NCBI GenBank assembly: GCA_019310745.1
Contig: JAFDDS010000242.1
Coordinates: forward strand, 1 to 5,183
Source: Deltaproteobacteria bacterium
Lineage (GTDB): Bacteria; Desulfobacterota; DSM-4660; Desulfatiglandales; B25-G16
DNA: 5,183 nt
Reading direction: 5' to 3'
Part shown: piece by piece, positions 1 to 5,183 of the stretch
Numbering within the stretch: position 1 is the first letter of the stretch
Layout of the letters: each line of letters opens with the position of its first letter
Position numbers and translations under genes: made by a program
The notes under the pieces: generated by a model
Seen by the model: only the letters and a program-made list of their open reading frames with translations
What the model was told of the DNA's origin: nothing
Databases searched by the model: none

Positions 1-1
1 T

Positions 2-757
2 ACAGATGCAAGGGCAGATAGAATAGGCAGAATTGCTGCAGCAGAAAAAGGGACTCTTTTTTTAGACGAGATAGGTGATCTTTCTTCCCATCTTCAGGTA
101 AGGTTACTCAGGGTGCTGCAGGAGAAAACCTATGAACCGTTAGGTTCAAACAAGACCGTTCATGCCGATATCCGGATTGTCGCAGCCACAAACAAAGACT
201 TAACCGAGCTCATTAAAAGAGGGCATTTCAGGGAAGATCTTTACTATAGGATCAATGTCGTTAAAATAACACTACCCCCTCTGAGGGAACGGCGAGAGGA
301 TATACCGCTCCTTGTTGATCATTTTTTGGAGAGATTCAATCGGTTAAGCGGGAAAGAGATAGCAGGCGTATCACAAGAGGCGCTCTCAATCTTGATGGCA
401 TATGATTTTCCAGGTAATGTCAGAGAATTAGAAAATATTGTTGAACACGGTACTGTTCTTTGTCAAGGAGGACTTATTGAGGGCCAACACCTGCCAGATT
501 ATCTTCAGCCAGCCCACTCATTTAAAGAAACCGGAAATCATAAATCTGTTTCTTCAAAGAGGATTAAGTGGGTTGATATGGAGAGAGGATTCATTTTACA
601 GGTACTAAGGGAAAACAATTGGAATCGTAAGGCAGCTGCTAAAGAATTAGGTATTGGCAGGCAGACTCTTTGGAGAAGGGTTAAGCGCCTTAATATTAAA
701 CCCCTTAAGCAAGACGGCAGGACTTACAAGTCGAAGAAGGAAGCGGAAAGTATATAG
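2..757 (+). CDS. Sigma-54-dependent transcriptional activator (NtrC family), C-terminal part; 5' end outside window
   Basis: Partial gene of 251 visible residues; the open frame runs to the window's left edge with no start. Proteins of this family use an AAA+ ATPase to remodel sigma-54 RNA polymerase at -24/-12 promoters. The visible part begins with TDA, which fits the end of a GAFTDA variant of the GAFTGA sigma-54 contact loop. It then shows Walker B LFLDE (about residues 19-23), sensor I AATNKDL with Asn near 64, arginine-finger region FREDLYYRI (Arg near 77 and 83), and sensor II PGNVREL (Arg near 141). A Fis-type helix-turn-helix lies near 207-232 (KAAAKELGIGRQTLWRRV), followed by a basic tail. 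The sensory N-terminus and Walker A are off-window, so the signal is unknown. A GTG at 113 lies inside the ATPase domain and is not the start. The gene ends 108 bp before the acyl-CoA dehydrogenase, a plausible but unproven target. Confidence 0.95.
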   Translation, partial: TDARADRIGRIAAAEKGTLFLDEIGDLSSHLQVRLLRVLQEKTYEPLGSNKTVHADIRIVAATNKDLTELIKRGHFREDLYYRINVVKITLPPLRERREDIPLLVDHFLERFNRLSGKEIAGVSQEALSILMAYDFPGNVRELENIVEHGTVLCQGGLIEGQHLPDYLQPAHSFKETGNHKSVSSKRIKWVDMERGFILQVLRENNWNRKAAAKELGIGRQTLWRRVKRLNIKPLKQDGRTYKSKKEAESI

Positions 758-797
758 GAACACAACGTAGCTTTTCTCATTACCAAATTTTGACTAA

Positions 798-819
798 CTC
801 GTAAAAAGTCCTTTGCGAG
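798..819. promoter_or_regulatory. Imperfect inverted repeat in the leader of the acyl-CoA dehydrogenase gene (operator or hairpin)
   Basis: CTCGTAAA (798-805) pairs with TTTGCGAG (812-819) around a 6-base loop, giving an 8-bp stem with one G-T wobble. It sits between two copies of CAAATTTT (784-791 and 825-832, 41 bp apart). The position, between the regulator's stop and the next gene's ribosome-binding site, suits a protein-binding site or a short attenuating hairpin. It is not followed by a long T-run, so an efficient intrinsic terminator is unlikely. The function is inferred only from position and symmetry. Confidence 0.35.
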
Positions 820-852
820 AACATCAAATTTTAGAACATATATAAATAAAAT

Positions 853-857
853 GGAGG
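853..857 (+). promoter_or_regulatory. Ribosome-binding site of the acyl-CoA dehydrogenase gene
   Basis: GGAGG followed by 8 bases and then ATG at 866. This strong Shine-Dalgarno match fixes the start codon; no competing in-frame start with a similar site was seen. Confidence 0.85.
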
Positions 858-865
858 TATAAATA

Positions 866-2092
866 ATGTTTGATTTTTTGTTGAATGAAGAGGAAAAGGC
901 ATTACAGAACGAGGTCAGGGAATTTGTAAAGAATGATGTTCCAAGTAAAATGGTACGCGATATGGATTTGAGCATAATTGAGACTGGTCGTCCATTTGTT
1001 GAGATGGCTGGAAAGAAAAATCTCTTGGGATTGCGTTTTCCGAAGCAATATGGGGGCCGAGGACTCAACTGGGTAGCTGAGGTGGCTGCCATTGAAGAAG
1101 TAGCGGTGCTTGGTAACTCCATAACCTGCGCCTATGTTATGCCCTGTATTGTTGGAGAGGCGCTCAATACCTTCGGAACCAGAGAACAAAAGGAGCGTTA
1201 TATTAGGCCTACTAATGAAGGTAAACTTTACTCTGCAGAGGCCTTGACCGAACCTCGCGGGGGTTCTGATTTCTTTGGGGCTACCACAAAGGCAGTTGAA
1301 GACGGCGATTCATTTATCCTTAATGGTGAGAAACGCTTTGTAGTGGGTGCAAAGGACTCTGATTATTTTCTGGTCTATGCTAAATCTGCACCCGATGCAC
1401 CACCGCATGAGTCCCTTAGCTGCTTCATTGTTGAAAGAGCAATGGGAGTAAAAGATCAGACCATTTATACCCTTCTTGGAACAAGAGGTGGCGGTACAGG
1501 GCGTCTTGTCTTTAAAGATGTGAGGGTTCCTAAAGAAAATCTTGTAGGAGAGTTGCACAATGCATATGCTGTCTTTAATAAGATGATGGTCCCTGAAAGA
1601 CTGACAAGCGGAGCTGGTGCTCTTGGTCTGGGAAGGGCTGCCCTGGAGGTAGCCACACGTTACTCTACAAGACGTAAGGCATTTGGAAGGACAATAGATA
1701 AATTTCAGGCGGTAAACTTTATGGTAGCCGACTCTGTGAGCACCTTGGATGCAGCCAGGGCCTTAGTGTATACAGCAGCTCGGTTAGTTGATTCTGGTGC
1801 TGATTCTCGCCGATTGGTATCAGAAGCCAAAAAGGTAGGCACTGAGGCTGCCTGGGAGGTGATAAATAATGCTATGCAAATTATGGGTGGTATCGGGTAT
1901 ACGAGTATCTACCCTATAGAACGTTTTCTAAGGGACTGTCGTCTGGCCATGATCTGGACCGGTACGAACGAAATTATGAATCTTTTGATCCAGCATGAAT
2001 ATTATAATGAATTGAAGAAAAGAAAGATCGAGCCCAGGGATGTGGAGGAGGATGCGATTACACCTGATGATGAAGAAAAGGTATATGAATAA
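866..2092 (+). CDS. Acyl-CoA dehydrogenase (FAD flavoprotein, 408 aa)
   Basis: Complete gene. The family oxidises acyl-CoA to 2-enoyl-CoA in the cytoplasm and passes electrons to electron-transferring flavoprotein. The N-terminal helical domain starts FDFLLNEEEKALQNEVREF. The central beta domain carries AEALTEPRGGSD (124-135) and the LNGEKRFVVGA strand. The C-terminal helical domain has RKAFG (270-274), MQIMGGIGYT (337-346) and RFLRDCRLAMIW followed by TGTNEIM. The residue matching the usual catalytic Glu (medium-chain E376) is T365. A Glu is present at E244 in VPERL, the position used by isovaleryl- and long-chain-type enzymes, so E244 is the likely base. An acidic tail of about 25 residues follows the normal C-terminus. 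Length is close to the family norm plus this tail. The substrate cannot be named from sequence. The gene is downstream of the sigma-54 activator and convergent with nikO. No partner genes such as etfAB are visible. Confidence 0.95.
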   Translation: MFDFLLNEEEKALQNEVREFVKNDVPSKMVRDMDLSIIETGRPFVEMAGKKNLLGLRFPKQYGGRGLNWVAEVAAIEEVAVLGNSITCAYVMPCIVGEALNTFGTREQKERYIRPTNEGKLYSAEALTEPRGGSDFFGATTKAVEDGDSFILNGEKRFVVGAKDSDYFLVYAKSAPDAPPHESLSCFIVERAMGVKDQTIYTLLGTRGGGTGRLVFKDVRVPKENLVGELHNAYAVFNKMMVPERLTSGAGALGLGRAALEVATRYSTRRKAFGRTIDKFQAVNFMVADSVSTLDAARALVYTAARLVDSGADSRRLVSEAKKVGTEAAWEVINNAMQIMGGIGYTSIYPIERFLRDCRLAMIWTGTNEIMNLLIQHEYYNELKKRKIEPRDVEEDAITPDDEEKVYE

Positions 2093-2131
2093 ACAAATTA
2101 TTCCTTATGTTCGTGAGGTAATCTGCCAAAT

Positions 2132-2542
2132 TTATGGGTATGAACAATGGGTATGAACATGGGAATGGGGTACCAAGGCCTCATCAAGGAATATCTTCCC
2201 ATTCGCCATGGCATATATCTTATCGGTAGTTTTAAAGAGAAAATCCAGGTTATGTGAAATAAAAATGCAAGAAAGGTTCAGTCCTTTTAAGATGTCGGTT
2301 ATCTTCTCTTCTGTCTCATCATCCAGACCATTCGTGGGTTCGTCAAGGAGAAGAACCTCTGGATCCATGGCAAGGACCGTGGCTAAAGAGACAAGCCTTT
2401 TTTCACCTCCTGAAAGCCTATAGGTTATCCTGTTTTCAAAGTCAAAGAGATCAAGCCTTGTAAGGGTTTTTAAAGCAATGTCTCTGGCCTCATCTGGCGA
2501 TTTCCCCAAATTCAATGGCCCAAAGGCTACATCCTCGAGCAC
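2132..2542 (-). CDS. C-terminal fragment of broken NikO (signature and Walker B part)
   Basis: If read from the GTG at 2542 this gives 136 residues: LEDVAFGPLNLG, the LSGGEKR signature (43-49), Walker B EVLLLDE (62-68), GLD (72-74) and H97 in the H-loop, ending HSHVHTHCSYP. The same frame is open upstream to about 2581 and still encodes the Q-loop FQDADDQLF, so GTG 2542 falls inside the ancestral gene and is not a native start. No Shine-Dalgarno sequence precedes it. A TAG at 2584-2582 closes the frame just before the junction. Confidence 0.55.
   Translation of the reverse strand: MLEDVAFGPLNLGKSPDEARDIALKTLTRLDLFDFENRITYRLSGGEKRLVSLATVLAMDPEVLLLDEPTNGLDDETEEKITDILKGLNLSCIFISHNLDFLFKTTDKIYAMANGKIFLDEALVPHSHVHTHCSYP
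2134..2159. repeat. Perfect 13-bp tandem duplication (two copies) in the 3' end of nikO
   Basis: ATGGGTATGAACA occurs at 2134-2146 and again immediately at 2147-2159. On the - strand the first copy read encodes Val-His-Thr-His. The second copy is read one frame off and gives Cys-Ser-Tyr-Pro then stop. Removing one copy restores a frame continuing THKFGRLPHEHKE to TAA at 2098-2100, a His-rich tail of the type often seen on nickel/cobalt ECF ATPases. The unit length is not a multiple of three, so the duplication is a frameshift. Confidence 0.9.
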
Positions 2543-2564
2543 GGTGGGACTGAATAATTGATCA

Positions 2565-2777
2565 TCAGCATCCTGAAAGCTCTACCCCGCCCGAAGAGGG
2601 CCTCAAAAGGCCCATGATGATATGGAAAAGGGTGGTCTTACCACTGCCATTTGACCCCACCATACCAATCCGCTCGCCGCGATGGAGCTGAAAACTTAAG
2701 TTATCAAGTACAAGTTTATTTCCCGAATAGGAAAATGTTGTATCTTTTAGATTAATGATTAGACTATTACTCTGCAT
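2565..2777 (-). CDS. N-terminal fragment of broken NikO (70 aa, Walker A part)
   Basis: This is the piece still readable from the native start. Its ATG overlaps the end of nikQ, as is usual for the last gene of such operons. Residues 1-69 match an ABC ATPase start: strand-forming FSYSG, GERIGMVGSNGSGKTT (Walker A 41-49) and GLLRPSSG. It ends at residue 70 with TGA TGA. It lacks Q-loop, signature, Walker B and H-loop, so it cannot be an ATPase on its own. Any product is expected to be non-functional. Confidence 0.6.
   Translation of the reverse strand: MQSNSLIINLKDTTFSYSGNKLVLDNLSFQLHRGERIGMVGSNGSGKTTLFHIIMGLLRPSSGGVELSGC
2571..2578 (-). other. Deletion junction in nikO with 8-base microhomology
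   Basis: The 8 bases TTTCAGGA encode consensus residues in both nikO frames: (Leu)-Ser-Gly of the strand after Walker A, and Phe-Gln-Asp of the Q-loop. This is what is expected if the intact gene had two copies flanking about 20 codons and slippage removed one copy plus the intervening DNA. Such a deletion (3n + 8 bases) gives exactly the frame change seen. The ancestral sequence is inferred, not observed. Confidence 0.65.
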
Positions 2778-3520
2778 TGTAAAATTACCAGCCCTAAGAT
2801 TGCGCTCAACATTAGCGACAGATAAAGGATATCTCCTGTCTTAATGGAAAATCGGCTCAATGTATAATACTTTCCATGAAAACCTCTGCACAGCATTGCC
2901 TTGTGAATCCTTTCAGCCCTGTCATAACTTCTGACCAGAAGCATTCCTACAAGATAGGCATAACTTCTATAGGTGTGCAAGTTTGTTTGAGGTTTAAACC
3001 CTCGTATTCTCATAGCATTTATTAACCTGTTATATTCCTGGAAAATGACATAAATATAGCGGTAAGTAAATAGAAATAGGTGTATTATCTTATCTGGAAA
3101 GTAGAGTTGGCCCATGGCATGACCAAGCGTAGATACGGGTGTTGTTGAAAGCAGCGCTATCATAGCTAAAAGGATTGCGTTGCATTTGATAGTAATTTGA
3201 CTGGCATACAATACACCCTCTTTTGTTCCTGCCAATGGCCCTATGGTAAACAATGTCTCTCCTTTATAGGTAAATGGAAGGAAAACCCAAAGGAAGATAA
3301 TTAATCCATTCACTAATAGGAGTCGGTACAAAATCTTTCTTATTGAAAGTTTGCCGAGTACTATAAGGAATACTGAAATAACGAGAGCAGGTAACAGTGC
3401 TGAAAAGTTGCTTGATACAGCTATAACCACAGAATAGAGGATAGCCACAATTATTTTAACCCTTGGGTCGAGGTTATGAACAAAGGATTCCCCTGTAGAA
3501 AATTGCTCTTCAATTATCAC
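2759..3520 (-). CDS. nikQ: ECF transporter membrane T-component NikQ/CbiQ (253 aa)
   Basis: An integral membrane protein that couples the metal-binding S-component NikM to the ATPase NikO. It has several hydrophobic segments (about 20-58, 64-83, 107-126, 143-161, 184-197 and 230-248). Between them lie two T-component coupling motifs, AMRIRGF (169-175) and AMLCRGF (208-214), whose Arg-Gly pairs insert into the ATPase dimer in this family. The N-terminal LDPRVKII segment is also typical. Length is normal. The start is GTG at 3520, supported by GAGGT (3526-3530) with a 5-base gap, and lies 11 bp inside the end of nikL, so translation is probably coupled. Its 3' end overlaps nikO by 19 bp. The gene looks intact although its ATPase partner is broken. 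NikQ is preferred over CbiQ because of the nikK and nikL neighbours. Confidence 0.92.
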   Translation of the reverse strand: MIIEEQFSTGESFVHNLDPRVKIIVAILYSVVIAVSSNFSALLPALVISVFLIVLGKLSIRKILYRLLLVNGLIIFLWVFLPFTYKGETLFTIGPLAGTKEGVLYASQITIKCNAILLAMIALLSTTPVSTLGHAMGQLYFPDKIIHLFLFTYRYIYVIFQEYNRLINAMRIRGFKPQTNLHTYRSYAYLVGMLLVRSYDRAERIHKAMLCRGFHGKYYTLSRFSIKTGDILYLSLMLSAILGLVILQCRVIV

Positions 3521-4124
3521 GGTTTACCTCACGTCTTTTCTTTCCTCTGTTTTTAAAATATATTGCCACACCCATAAGGCCAAAGATATACCCAATGCCA
3601 CATACTATTTCAGTTACAGAAGGCCCTTTAGACTGTGATTCAGTCATCATTCTTAGAATTGGCCTAAGTTTCCTATCCAAGGACTCCTCAATAAGCTCCT
3701 TGATCTCTTCCTTACTTAAACCAACATCTATAGGCTGGGAAAATCCACCAGCCCTTTTTTCCTCTAAAATATCACCTGCTTCTCGAATCTCTGATTCAGG
3801 GATTCTCCATTCTGCTTTATGCCCCATGCCTGCATTGAGGACAATCCTCAGATCAGTTAGTTTGGGAATTTTGAATGAAAATTCTCCTTTATTGTTTGTT
3901 TTTCCCTCAAGGAGTTGTTTTCCTTCTTTGTCAAAGACAAAAACCTGGGCACCTGTGGCCTCTCTTCCACCGCTAAACTTACTCTCGGTGAATACGGTGT
4001 CTCCCTCAACCCAGGCAAAGATGATCACTTTGTGGGCCGAGACAGGCAAGCTGGTAGAGATTATAAGGATAGATGCAAAGAAAAGGATTAGTAAATACAT
4101 AGTACTAGTATGTCGCTTTTCCAT
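3510..4124 (-). CDS. nikL: Exported accessory subunit NikL of the nickel ECF transporter (204 aa)
   Basis: The layout is signal peptide, beta-sandwich, linker and C-terminal anchor. A hydrophobic N-terminus (9-28) ends SLPVSA with likely cleavage after A30, so the mature protein would start HKVIIFAWVEGD. Residues 31 to about 100 resemble a carboxypeptidase-regulatory-like fold (GAQVFVFDKEGKQLLEG, NNKGEFSFKIP) and are followed by LNAGMGHKAEW with H102. Residues about 137-163 are charged and probably helical or coiled. A membrane helix (about 171-190) with basic KNRGKKRR after it anchors the protein. NikL-type proteins replace NikN in nickel ECF operons; the exact role is not known to me. The ATG at 4124 has a strong GGGAGGT site, and the start overlaps the end of nikM by 20 bp. 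Alternative names in databases may be CbiL-like or carboxypeptidase-regulatory-like protein. Confidence 0.82.
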   Translation of the reverse strand: MEKRHTSTMYLLILFFASILIISTSLPVSAHKVIIFAWVEGDTVFTESKFSGGREATGAQVFVFDKEGKQLLEGKTNNKGEFSFKIPKLTDLRIVLNAGMGHKAEWRIPESEIREAGDILEEKRAGGFSQPIDVGLSKEEIKELIEESLDRKLRPILRMMTESQSKGPSVTEIVCGIGYIFGLMGVAIYFKNRGKKRREVNRDN

Positions 4125-4725
4125 AGATACCTCCCAAAAGTTCAGGTTTTACCCTATGTAAAAATGCCACACAAAATAATGTAATAATTCCCTCTATAAT
4201 CATTATAGGCAGATGGGCCACTACAATCAGCTTGCCAACTGATATAAATGATTGCTCCGTAAAAAGCAGTGATAATGCTACAAGAATACCTGAAAAGAAA
4301 ACAGAAAGAAGACCACTGGCAAAGGCAGCAGTTAAAGATATAAGCTTTTTTTCTCGATTTACTAACCTGCTAAACAGATAATAGCAGATCACGCCTGGCA
4401 GAGCCATATTCATAGTATTGATTCCAAGGACAGTGATCCCACCAAATTGGAATAGAATTGCTTGTAGGGCCAAAGCCACCAAGATAGAAGGAAAACACAT
4501 CCAGCCAAGTAAAAGTCCATTTATACCATTAAGGACAAGATGAACACTGGATGGTCCAATAGGCACATGTATTAGGGATGCCACAAAAAATGCAGATGAT
4601 AGAACCGCCACCTGTGGGATTTTTTCGTAATCCATCTTTTTTAGGCCAACTGCCACGCCTGCTGCAGCCAGAGCCGCACCCGTGATAAGCACAGGCGCGG
4701 ATAATACTCCTTCAGAGATATGCAT
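4105..4725 (-). CDS. nikM: ECF transporter substrate-binding membrane S-component NikM/CbiM (206 aa)
   Basis: This is the metal-recognising subunit. The protein starts MHISEGVLS, the family hallmark: the N-terminal amine, Met1 and His2 region together with an internal His hold Ni(II) or Co(II) in characterised homologues. H62 in SSVHLVLNG is the likely internal ligand, with H53 nearby. FQFGGITVLGINTMNMALPG (about 92-111) is the conserved CbiM/NikM loop. Six or so hydrophobic segments fill the rest and the length is typical. There is no long C-terminal extension, and accessory function is supplied by separate NikL and NikK. The ATG at 4725 keeps the essential Met-His start and has AGGT 8 bases upstream. 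Neighbouring nikK and nikL favour nickel over cobalt. No cobalamin-riboswitch-like element is visible here, but the operon's promoter is off-window. Confidence 0.93.
   Translation of the reverse strand: MHISEGVLSAPVLITGAALAAAGVAVGLKKMDYEKIPQVAVLSSAFFVASLIHVPIGPSSVHLVLNGINGLLLGWMCFPSILVALALQAILFQFGGITVLGINTMNMALPGVICYYLFSRLVNREKKLISLTAAFASGLLSVFFSGILVALSLLFTEQSFISVGKLIVVAHLPIMIIEGIITLFCVAFLHRVKPELLGGIYGKATY
4129..4135 (-). promoter_or_regulatory. Ribosome-binding site of nikL inside nikM
   Basis: GGGAGGT on the - strand, 4 bases before the nikL ATG and lying within the last codons of nikM. It is the strongest Shine-Dalgarno match of the operon, suggesting direct initiation as well as coupling. 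Confidence 0.8.
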
Positions 4726-4745
4726 TTTCTTTTACCTATACAATT

Positions 4746-4770
4746 GACTGCTAACAATGGACTACTAACA
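4746..4770. repeat. Short imperfect direct repeat in the nikK-nikM gap
   Basis: GACTGCTAACA (4746-4756) and GACTACTAACA (4760-4770) differ at one position and are spaced with a 14-bp period in the 49-bp gap between nikK and nikM. No function is evident; it may be slippage-derived spacer sequence. Confidence 0.45.
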
Positions 4771-4774
4771 TTTT

Positions 4775-5183
4775 CTATTTCCAGTCATGGAATTTAACCC
4801 AGAGAACTGCCCCAATTTCCACGTCCTTACCCTTGATCTTCTCCTCAGATGTATTCAGGGCAGCAAATCCCCACCATCCAGCCTTGGGTGCTGCATAGGT
4901 AAAGACGCCGTTGACATTTGCCTTGATAGTCTGGGTGACCATGTAATCCGTGGGTGCTTTGGCCTTTCCATCTTTATTATAGTACTCCACTTCTACCTCA
5001 CAAAAGGGAACTGGTTTGCCATCCAACTTGACAATTCCCTGAAAGACATTTCCCGCATATAGGCCATAGGGTTTTGACAGAGGTACGATCTCGGTTTTGA
5101 GTCCGATTTCCTGATCCCACCCTTCATCATCGCCAAAGGCAGTAACCACAGTTTTGGTGTAATGTATTATATAACAGTTTTCG
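4775..5183 (-). CDS. nikK: Exported DUF4198-type accessory protein NikK of the nickel ECF transporter; 5' end outside window
   Basis: The open frame runs to the right edge without a start, leaving about 136 C-terminal residues visible (beginning [17 protein letters not shown]). Conserved features of the DUF4198 nickel-uptake family are seen: GLKTEIVPL followed by [41 protein letters not shown] and [11 protein letters not shown], ending [18 protein letters not shown]. The family is periplasmic or extracellular, made of beta-sandwich-like repeats, and encoded with nickel ECF transporters; the expected signal peptide lies off-window. A GTG at 5149 is internal because homology-like sequence (YTKTVV) continues upstream. 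It lies 49 bp before nikM, and the operon very probably begins with this gene or further upstream. The name NikK rests on family resemblance and gene order. Confidence 0.82.
   Translation of the reverse strand, partial: ENCYIIHYTKTVVTAFGDDEGWDQEIGLKTEIVPLSKPYGLYAGNVFQGIVKLDGKPVPFCEVEVEYYNKDGKAKAPTDYMVTQTIKANVNGVFTYAAPKAGWWGFAALNTSEEKIKGKDVEIGAVLWVKFHDWK

Larger units (their letters stand above)
2132..2777 (-). pseudogene. nikO: nikO/cbiO, ECF nickel/cobalt transporter ATPase, broken by an internal deletion-frameshift and a 3' tandem duplication
   Basis: NikO/CbiO is the cytoplasmic ABC ATPase that drives NikM-NikQ metal uptake. Nearly all motifs are readable but lie in two frames. Frame 1 (2777 down to about 2571) has the A-loop Tyr, Walker A GSNGSGKTT and LLRPSSGGVELSG, then TGC and two stops. 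Frame 2 (from about 2578 down) has the Q-loop FQDADDQLFSPT, signature LSGGEKR, Walker B EVLLLDE, GLD and the H-loop His. The roughly 20 residues normally between SGGVELSG and VFQD are absent. The junction is TTTCAGGA, which reads as (c)TTTCAGGA = LSG in frame 1 and TTT CAG GAt = FQD in frame 2. Near the end a 13-bp tandem duplication shifts the frame, so a His-rich tail stops early; without it the frame would run to TAA at 2098-2100. The start overlaps nikQ by 19 bp. Two independent lesions argue for a real pseudogene. Sequencing or assembly error remains possible but would have to occur twice. Confidence 0.85.

Noticed and set aside
758..865. A sigma-54 (-24/-12) or clear sigma-70 promoter before the acyl-CoA dehydrogenase
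   Set aside because: No GG-N10-GC pair of the right form was found. TTGACT (790-795) and TTGCGA (813-818) have no TATAAT-like box at a standard 16-18 base spacing; TATATA near 840 is too far or poorly spaced.
724..1558. Open frames on the - strand opposite the acyl-CoA dehydrogenase gene (724-1122, 902-1189, 1310-1558)
   Set aside because: They lie antisense to a clear, well-conserved enzyme, show no recognisable motifs and have no good ribosome-binding site; they are shadows of its codon pattern.
2093..2131. Bidirectional terminator between the convergent dehydrogenase and nikO
   Set aside because: No stable inverted repeat with T-runs could be seen, and part of this stretch appears to be ancestral nikO coding sequence.
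2565..2580. Programmed ribosomal frameshift joining the two nikO frames
   Set aside because: No slippery heptamer or downstream structure was seen. The region between Walker A and the Q-loop is missing, so a frameshift alone would not rebuild the protein, and a second frameshifting lesion lies downstream.
3595..4161. 188-codon + strand open frame opposite nikL
   Set aside because: It is antisense to a gene with signal peptide, domain and anchor in the expected operon position, and its translation has no coherent domain.
4787..5062. 91-codon + strand open frame opposite nikK
   Set aside because: It overlaps conserved DUF4198-type sequence on the other strand and resembles nothing known to me.
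5147..5149. GTG at 5149 as the start of nikK
   Set aside because: The frame stays open to the window edge and family-like sequence (YTKTVV) precedes it; the true start and signal peptide are off-window.

Overview
The window holds the 3' end of a sigma-54 activator gene and a complete acyl-CoA dehydrogenase gene on the + strand. Facing them on the - strand is the distal part of a nickel-type energy-coupling-factor (ECF) uptake operon, in transcription order nikK (partial) - nikM - nikL - nikQ - nikO. Base composition is moderate, roughly 40-45% GC by eye. A sigma-54 enhancer-binding protein, an acyl-CoA dehydrogenase and a NikKMLQO transporter together suggest an anaerobic Desulfobacterota-like (sulfate-reducing or syntrophic) bacterium. 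That assignment is inference from gene content, not a marker-gene call.

Layout. Positions 2-757 (+) encode the C-terminal part of an NtrC-family regulator, cut by the window edge just inside its GAFTGA-type loop. Positions 758-865 are a short leader with a hairpin flanked by direct repeats and a strong ribosome-binding site. Positions 866-2092 (+) encode a 408-residue acyl-CoA dehydrogenase. Its putative catalytic Glu sits at the isovaleryl/long-chain position (E244) and not at the usual C-terminal position (T365). Convergent to it, 2132-5183 (-) is the transporter operon, compact and with overlapping genes from nikM to nikO.

How the genes work together. NikM is the membrane metal-binding S-component. 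NikQ is the membrane T-component, and NikO should be the ATPase that powers them. NikK and NikL are exported accessory proteins that take the place of NikN. The dehydrogenase would perform alpha,beta-oxidation of an unidentified acyl-CoA, possibly controlled by the adjacent activator, although no -24/-12 promoter was recognised between them.

The most notable observation is that nikO is broken twice, and both lesions look like replication-slippage events. First, about 20 codons between Walker A and the Q-loop are missing, with the junction on an 8-base sequence that reads sensibly in both frames. Second, a perfect 13-bp tandem duplication near the 3' end shifts the frame and removes part of a His-rich tail. 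All other ABC motifs remain readable, so the damage looks recent. I did not find a convincing undescribed system; the rest is recognisable, ordinary gene content.
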